A stretch of DNA of 64,000 nucleotides from Brachypodium distachyon. Taxonomy: Eukaryota; Streptophyta; Magnoliopsida; Poales; Poaceae. A model generated the notes under the pieces. The model did no database searches. It was not told the origin of the DNA and was given only the letters and a program-made list of their open reading frames with translations. How positions within the stretch are numbered: position 1 is the first letter of the stretch; the number at the start of each line of letters is the position of its first letter. A program made the translations under genes and the position numbers. Positions 58,258 through 64,000 of this stretch are shown here, piece after piece. The DNA lies in contig NC_016133.3 of the NCBI RefSeq assembly GCF_000005505.3, forward strand, positions 38,963,237 through 39,027,236, in the 5' to 3' direction.

Positions 58258-61200
58258 ATGGCGACGGCGAGCGGCCTCTCCGGCCCCCTGCAGCTCCTCT
58301 CCCTGCGGCGGGTACGAATTCGCTCTTGCTCTGGTTATCGTGTGCGCTTTGTTTATGTGCCCACCACCTGTTCGTGCTAACGTCTGCAAGGCACTACTTT
58401 TGTGCGGTTGTTGATGCCAGGCACCGGCCAAGAACCTCTTCCAGCGGAGAGCTGCCGCAGGAGCTCTGACAGGTACCAACCCGCTTCCTTAGCACTTTAC
58501 ACCACAGTGCCGCTTGGCTGCGGGTCATGTTCTGGGTTCAAAATGTGGAGCCTTCATGTGCTGCTAGATAGACTGTTCTTGTTGGCAAGCAATGCCTTTA
58601 GTTTACTGCAATAGAACTGTTCTGGATTCTAGTTAGTGAATCACCACGTTTATGCTATGGTATTGTGAATTTGCGAATGGCAGTGGCGGTTGCATCATGG
58701 AAATAAGCTGTATGGAGCATTAAAAATGTCAGATTAGATTGTGATGTACAAGGAGCTCATTGAGAAATGATTCAGCACGTTGGCGTATATCTAAATTACT
58801 TAATTACAACTAATAAGTATTAACTGCGGAGTTGTCATTCTTTTCTGACAGCGTTGTTTCACTGTTTGGGTACTGCATTATCATGTTTCACCAGGTTCAG
58901 TTATTGTGAAGAGAGGTTTTGTGTACGACGGAAGAGGTGACCACCAATTTTTACCATTGAAACAAAAAGGAAGGTTGCAAGCAGCAGTACTACCCATTAC
59001 GCCGCCATTGTTGGATGACGAGGAAAAAAGGAAGCAGATGTCTGAAGATTATGGGTTCAAACAAATTGGAGAACAGTTACCAGATAATGTTACTCTTAAA
59101 GATGTCATGGATACTCTGCCTAAAGAGGTACCGACTAGGCAACTACCGACACTAGCTCTGCTGCTGATGTTCCCTATACTCATATTCTTCTTACCTCACT
59201 GCTGCTAGGTATTTGAAATCGACAATGTAAAAGCTTGGGCATCTGTTTTAATATCAGTTACTTCTTATGCTTTTGGTCTTCTCTTGATTTCAAAAGCTCC
59301 GTGGTATCTTCTTCCCTTGGCTTGGGCATGGGCTGGTACAGCAGTGACTGGGGTAAGGTCCCTTTCTTTCCCTCTAAACCCTTCTGTGCATGTGCTTGCA
59401 CATCTGTGTTGCACGCTCTTGCTTCTATCTGTGTGGTCTGTCCACGATTTAATTGATGTTTTTCTGAAGTTTTTTGTCATAGGTCATGATTGTGCCCACA
59501 AATCATTTTCAAGGAATAAGCTAGTGGAGGATATTGTTGGAACTCTAGCTTTCTTGCCATTAATTTACCCTTACGAACCTTGGCGATTTAAGCATGACAG
59601 ACATCACGCCAAGACAAATATGTATGTACATACCTCCCTGTATAATATCATATCCAATATTATCCATACTCTACCATGTACAAATATATATAGATTGCAA
59701 ATTCTGTATTTGATAAATTACATACTCCTTCCAAACAAAACTGTAAGGCGCACAGGCTTCCCAAGGTTTGTCTTTGAAAAATAATTTGTTTGGCAATATG
59801 TGGATAGACGATACAAAATTGATATAGTTGAATTTGAATTAAAAAAAAACCTTTCAGTGGTATTTGTTTTGTGCCAACTAATATTCCAAGTATAGTTAGA
59901 CTAATTATTGGTCAAACTTAAATCTTGATAAGCGTGCGCGTCTTACAGTTTTGAACAGAGGGAGTAACAAATAAGATATCAAAGTTTCAAACTTACTTTT
60001 GTTGTTTGTATTAAAGCCATATTATAACTTGAAAACCTTGAACATTTTCAACCAGGTTGTACTTTGGTCATTCAAATTCTTACCTTTTGCATAACCTCCA
60101 GGTTAGTAGAAGATACTGCATGGCAACCTGTTTGGCAAAAGGAAATTGAATCATCTTCTTTCCTAAGGAAGGCAATTATATTTGGTTACGGTCCTATCAG
60201 ACCATGGATGTCTATTGCTCACTGGTATCCCTTTTCCAACATATTTTATCCCACATGTTCTGATGGTCATTTATTTTTCTTGAATTACTTCTCATCAGCT
60301 GCTCATGGCAATAACATTTCTGCTTACTATGTGACTTGCCAGGTTGATGTGGCACTTTGATCTTAAAAAATTCAGACCAAATGAAATCCCAAGGGTGAAG
60401 ATAAGTTTGGCATGTGTTTTTGCATTCATGGCAATTGGATGGCCGCTAATCATTCTCCAATCAGGAATAGCTGGATGGTTCAAGTTTTGGTTCATGCCAT
60501 GGATGGTTTATCACTTCTGGGTACATTTTGTGATTTTTGTTACTATCGTTTACTGCAGACCTTTAATGTCCAAGTTTGTCGTTATCATGTTCAGCTGTTA
60601 AAGTACTTCCTCCGTCCCATATTAAGTGACTTTCTCTTACATGTATCTAGATGCTTTTTAGGCATAGATACATCCATTTTTGGGCAAATGTGAGTCACTT
60701 AATATGAGACGGAGGGAGTATATTATAGCAACTGCAGTTCAAAGTTCATGTTGAACAACTAGTAATTGAATAGAATAAGTCTCTGATCCATGGAGTTCCC
60801 AGGTAATCTAGAAACAGAGGCAGCCAATTGTGCAGGATTGCAGCAAAGAATTTACTTAACGGCTGGATGGTATCATCCTGTAGGACAACTCTTGTAGTCT
60901 AGCAGCCATAGCATTTTCTCAGGCCCAGGCCACAGTCAGTTTGAAAGAGCAAGGATTGCATACTTATACAGATAATATTATGTGACTAAGTTATTAACTT
61001 ACTGCATTATTTATGAGTTTGTATGCTCAAAGTTAACTTTGTGTCATTTAAATTATTTGCTTCAGATGAGCACCTTTACAATGGTGCACCACACCGCTCC
61101 TCATATACCGTTCAAATCATCAGAAGAGTGGAATGCTGCACAGGCACAATTAAATGGCACAGTTCACTGTAGCTATCCTCGATGGTACACATTATTTATC

Positions 61201-61832
61201 TTTGCTTTCTTTTGTTTCATTGCATATTAAGAATAATTTATATTTGCTGGATCAGGAGTTCAGGACTCTTACTAAGATCTTGTATGTTCAATAAACTTTC
61301 AGAAAATGGTCTCTGGTCGATTCTTATTGCACATTTACATGATAAACAATGACCTTATGTTCACAGCCTATCATTTTCCTCTCTAGCCAAATTGGCATGG
61401 AAACATGTTGCTACCGAAATTGGATTTTATCTGGCTAACATAATTTTATATTTACAGGATAGAGATCCTTTGCCATGACATAAATGTACATGTTCCACAC
61501 CATATTTCTCCAAGAATTCCAAGTTATAACCTCCGTGCTGCTCATGACTCTATTAAACAGAACTGGGGCAAGGTGCTTTTCACATTTATCATCCTAGTCT
61601 GTTTTGTACATTGGTCTGATTCTTGAAAGCATAGGTTCATTTCTACTCCCTGGATGCCTTGTGTTTGCAGTATATCAATGAGGCCAGCTGGAATTGGAGG
61701 CTGATGAAGACAATATTGACTGCATGCCATGTGTACGACAAGGAGAGATACTACGTTCCATTCGATGAGCTTGTACCAGAGGAATCTCAACCAATCAGAT
61801 TCCTTAAGAAGTTCATGCCAGATTACGCATGA
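58258..61832 (+). CDS. FAD6: Omega-6 fatty acid desaturase, chloroplast (FAD6)
   Basis: Ten exons (58258-58311, 58421-58472, 58895-59127, 59209-59352, 59470-59621, 60102-60224, 60343-60520, 61066-61184, 61458-61572, 61671-61832) give 443 residues, the normal FAD6 length. It converts oleate to linoleate on plastid galactolipids, using ferredoxin, in the inner envelope. Three di-iron His boxes are intact: HDCAH (167-171), HDRHH (203-207) and HVPHH (363-367). Residues 1 to about 60 are Ala/Arg/Ser-rich, fitting a transit peptide. The membrane stretches around 120-160 and 265-300 are hydrophobic, and the C-terminus [19 protein letters not shown] is typical of FAD6. The unusual short exons 1 and 2 encode the transit peptide. 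Introns 5 and 7 hold MITEs. Confidence 0.96.
59725..59964. mobile_element. Stowaway-like MITE in FAD6 intron 5
   Basis: CTCCTTCCAAACAAAACTGT to ACAGTTTTGAACAGAGGGAG, 240 bp, TA on both sides. The inverted ends extend about 30 bp (AAGGCGCAC / GTGCGCGTCTT). Confidence 0.88.
60606..60718. mobile_element. Stowaway MITE in FAD6 intron 7
   Basis: CTTCCTCCGTCCCATATTAA to TTAATATGAGACGGAGGGAG, 113 bp, TA flanks. Best reference copy for the outer nested MITE at 15944/24936. Confidence 0.92.
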
Positions 61833-62441
61833 TACAGTTGCTACTATTGACTAATTGAGAGTATTGGTGGCATAGAGAAGAATCACAACTACAATGACTT
61901 GAGTGAGGATGCACTACCTAACAGCAATAGTCCACCCACGAAATTTTGACTACAAATTACTCTACTGAATTGTGTCAAACTGTTCCAGACTGGTATCCAG
62001 AAGTTATTAATTTTATTACTTTATATTATGTTAAGATAGTGTGCACTAGAAAACAAACACTGGCTCATAACTCAGGTATATTTGTATATCTTGGAATAAA
62101 AATGCTTTATTGGGATGGCATCAAATCTTATGGCCCCCTTTTGCAAATTCTGCAATGGTAAACGTTATGCTTCTCTTTGTTATCCCTTCAGCTTCGTGTC
62201 CCATCAGCATGCAAGCACAACGTTGATTGGCTTTGCATAGTCCTACAGCGTTTCATCATCAACGAGAAGCAGGTAGAAGCAAAAAAAGTGTTTGCTCTCA
62301 TTGTCTTTTATTCTTTACTGTAAAACAGCCAAGGTACATGCAGAAGCATACATATAGAGATCTCACGTGGTTACAAAACATTTAAATTCTCTACATTGTA
62401 CTCATGTGGTTATAGAACATCTGACTCTGTACATGAATGTC
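61833..62441. other. Convergent 3' flanks of FAD6 and GAPN
   Basis: FAD6 3' UTR with GGAATAAAAATG near 62093 as a likely poly(A) signal. An exon-like open block at 62192-62272 is described in the findings. Confidence 0.5.
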
Positions 62442-64000
62442 TCAGCCCATGGTGTAAGACGGAGATGGCAGGTTTATGACAGTGCTTTTCACCTTGGTCA
62501 TCATGTTTATGCTGTTAGTTATCCCCTGGGATCCTATCCCACTGTCCTTTAGACCCTGCAACCCAGAGAAAACTTCAGATCTTACAGCAAAGGGAAGAAA
62601 ATAAAAATCTAGGGACAAATCCAAGGCAAACGCTAAGTTGCCGACACGGTAGCGGCAATACCTGGAAGGGAAAATGGTCAGGTCCCCGGGCTGGGGCAGA
62701 GTTGATCTGTACAGTTCCACTCTCCATTGCATCACTTATCATGATTGCCTTGTTGATGTCTCTTGTGAACACACATCCCTAAAATGGGATATGAACATAC
62801 AATGAGAATCCAAGATTTGTTGTAGTTTCAAAATTTCTAGGGGCATATGTTGACAGAACGATAATTTGCTGCTGCAGAAAGAGAGAGATACCTGTAGCCC
62901 AAAGTTGCTGGCGTTGCAATGGTGGATGCCTTCCTCGACCGAGTTGATCCTAATCACGGGCAAGACAGGGCCAAAAGGCTCCTCCCAAGCAATCCTCATG
63001 TCAGGCCGGACATGATCCAGCAGCAACGGCCAGATAAGGTTACCTTCTCTCCTGTACTCTTGGCAAAAAGTTGCTCCCTTCTCCTTTGCATCCATGACCA
63101 AACCCTCAATAAAATTTGCTGAGGATTCTGTTACGACCGGGGTGATATCGCAGTTATCCTCAGGTGGGCCAACTTTCAGCTTTGCCAACTTGGCATTGAC
63201 CTTCTCCACCACAGTATCGGCCACCGTTTCCATGATCAGCACCACTTTGACAGCAGTGCACCTCTGGCCACTGTGTTGATCATAAAGTTCATGGCATATG
63301 TGAGTGTAACTTCAAGGAGTACCATCAGCTGGGTGCAAATCAGGGCTTTGCCATGGCCATTAACATCAAGAACTTAATAGAATAGGAAGAAAGAAAGAAC
63401 ACACAAAAAGAAAGAGAAGACATCAGACTGGAGAGCACATTTATCTGCATTAATAGCGTAATACACCATAAGGATGGGGGCATGGGAGCCTACAAGAAGC
63501 ATATGACAACACTATCTGTTATACCTGACACAAGTTGGATGACATGTCACACATGTCATTCTTCTGTGAGTTTAGATCTTATCGAAAAGCTTTTATGATT
63601 TCAAGTGGTTGCTTACACTCTTCTCAGAGAATGGTGGTGTACAGATTCAGCAAGTTCAAATATCCAACAGATCAGATCAAATCAAAAGATAAATGTGGTT
63701 CAATCCATATTAAATTTCACACAAACAATTTTAGTATTTTAGTACCTGTAAGAGAAGCCTCCTTTTACTATGTTTGCTGCAACGAGATCGAGATCTGCGT
63801 CCTCTAGCACAATGCAAGCATCTTTTCCTCCAAGCTCCATCTGAAGCGGTACCATCCCAGCCTTCTTTGAAATGGCTATACCAGTATCACCTCCCGTGAA
63901 ACTAAGAAGCAAATGAATAAGTTTCTGTCTCGTTGAAACTATGGATGGTAGTAGACACAGCAGCATCTCATGATTACCTGATGCAGTTGACTCCAGGATG
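62442..64000 (-). CDS. GAPN: NADP-dependent non-phosphorylating GAPDH (ALDH11), 3' exons, cut by window edge
   Basis: Minus-strand exons seen: 63978-64000 (continues right), 63746-63901, 62892-63270, 62662-62778 and 62442-62555, all joining in frame. The enzyme oxidises glyceraldehyde-3-phosphate directly to 3-phosphoglycerate in the cytosol with NADP. Visible: FTGGDTGIAISKKAG, MELGGKDACIVLEDADLDL, the catalytic cysteine in GQRCTAVKV (across the 63270 exon start), WEEPFGPVLPVIRINSVEEG, and the C-terminus ending SPSYTMG. Roughly the last half of the protein is present; the N-terminal NADP-binding half lies beyond the window. Confidence 0.95.

Noticed and set aside
58258..61832. Microsomal FAD2
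   Set aside because: FAD2 is usually encoded by one exon; ten exons, a transit peptide and the C-terminus fit plastid FAD6.

Overview
This is plant nuclear DNA from a grass, most likely a compact Pooideae genome such as Brachypodium. I infer this from GC-rich exons that become AT-rich towards introns and 3' ends, the many Stowaway-type MITEs with CTCCCTCCG termini and TA target duplications, and grass-type Ty3 and Ty1/copia elements. I could not run a search, so the species is inference.

I found nine genes. From left to right: a two-exon BAHD (HCT-like) acyltransferase (+, 3197-6241); a four-exon gene with three U1/matrin-type zinc fingers (+, 8755-10658); a five-exon chorismate mutase with an N-terminal signal peptide (-, 11180-13334); a five-exon cinnamoyl-CoA reductase (+, 31277-36124); a three-exon COA6-like CX9C-CX10C mitochondrial protein (-, 40188-40717); a MIR156 precursor with the exact canonical 20-nt mature sequence (-, about 45430-45582); an intronless CIPK kinase (-, 54287-55645); a ten-exon plastid omega-6 desaturase, FAD6 (+, 58258-61832); and the 3' exons of a non-phosphorylating GAPDH of the ALDH11 type (-, 62442 to the window end).

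Transposons fill most of the rest. A Tat-lineage Ty3/gypsy element (16031-24804) lacks most of its 5' LTR, gag, protease and RT, but keeps RNase H, integrase, a complete 3' LTR and a decayed multi-exon antisense gene with its own TATA box. It sits inside a Stowaway MITE that itself sits inside another Stowaway MITE. A copia-type solo LTR (47487-48398) also split a Stowaway. A 1.26-kb TRIM-like mini-retrotransposon (50174-51436), a tRNA-derived SINE with a 15-bp target duplication (7450-7766), an LTR of the same Ty3 family at the left edge, a LINE fragment, a CACTA-like end, a TIR element with a GC-rich core and many MITEs, several inside introns, are also present.

Three genes belong to linked steps of aromatic metabolism: chorismate mutase (towards Phe), an HCT-like acyltransferase and CCR (monolignol entry). 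All lie within 33 kb. This may be chance, but it is worth testing. MIR156 (SPL control), CIPK (calcium signalling), FAD6 (plastid lipids), COA6 (cytochrome oxidase assembly) and GAPN (cytosolic NADPH) look like ordinary dispersed genes.
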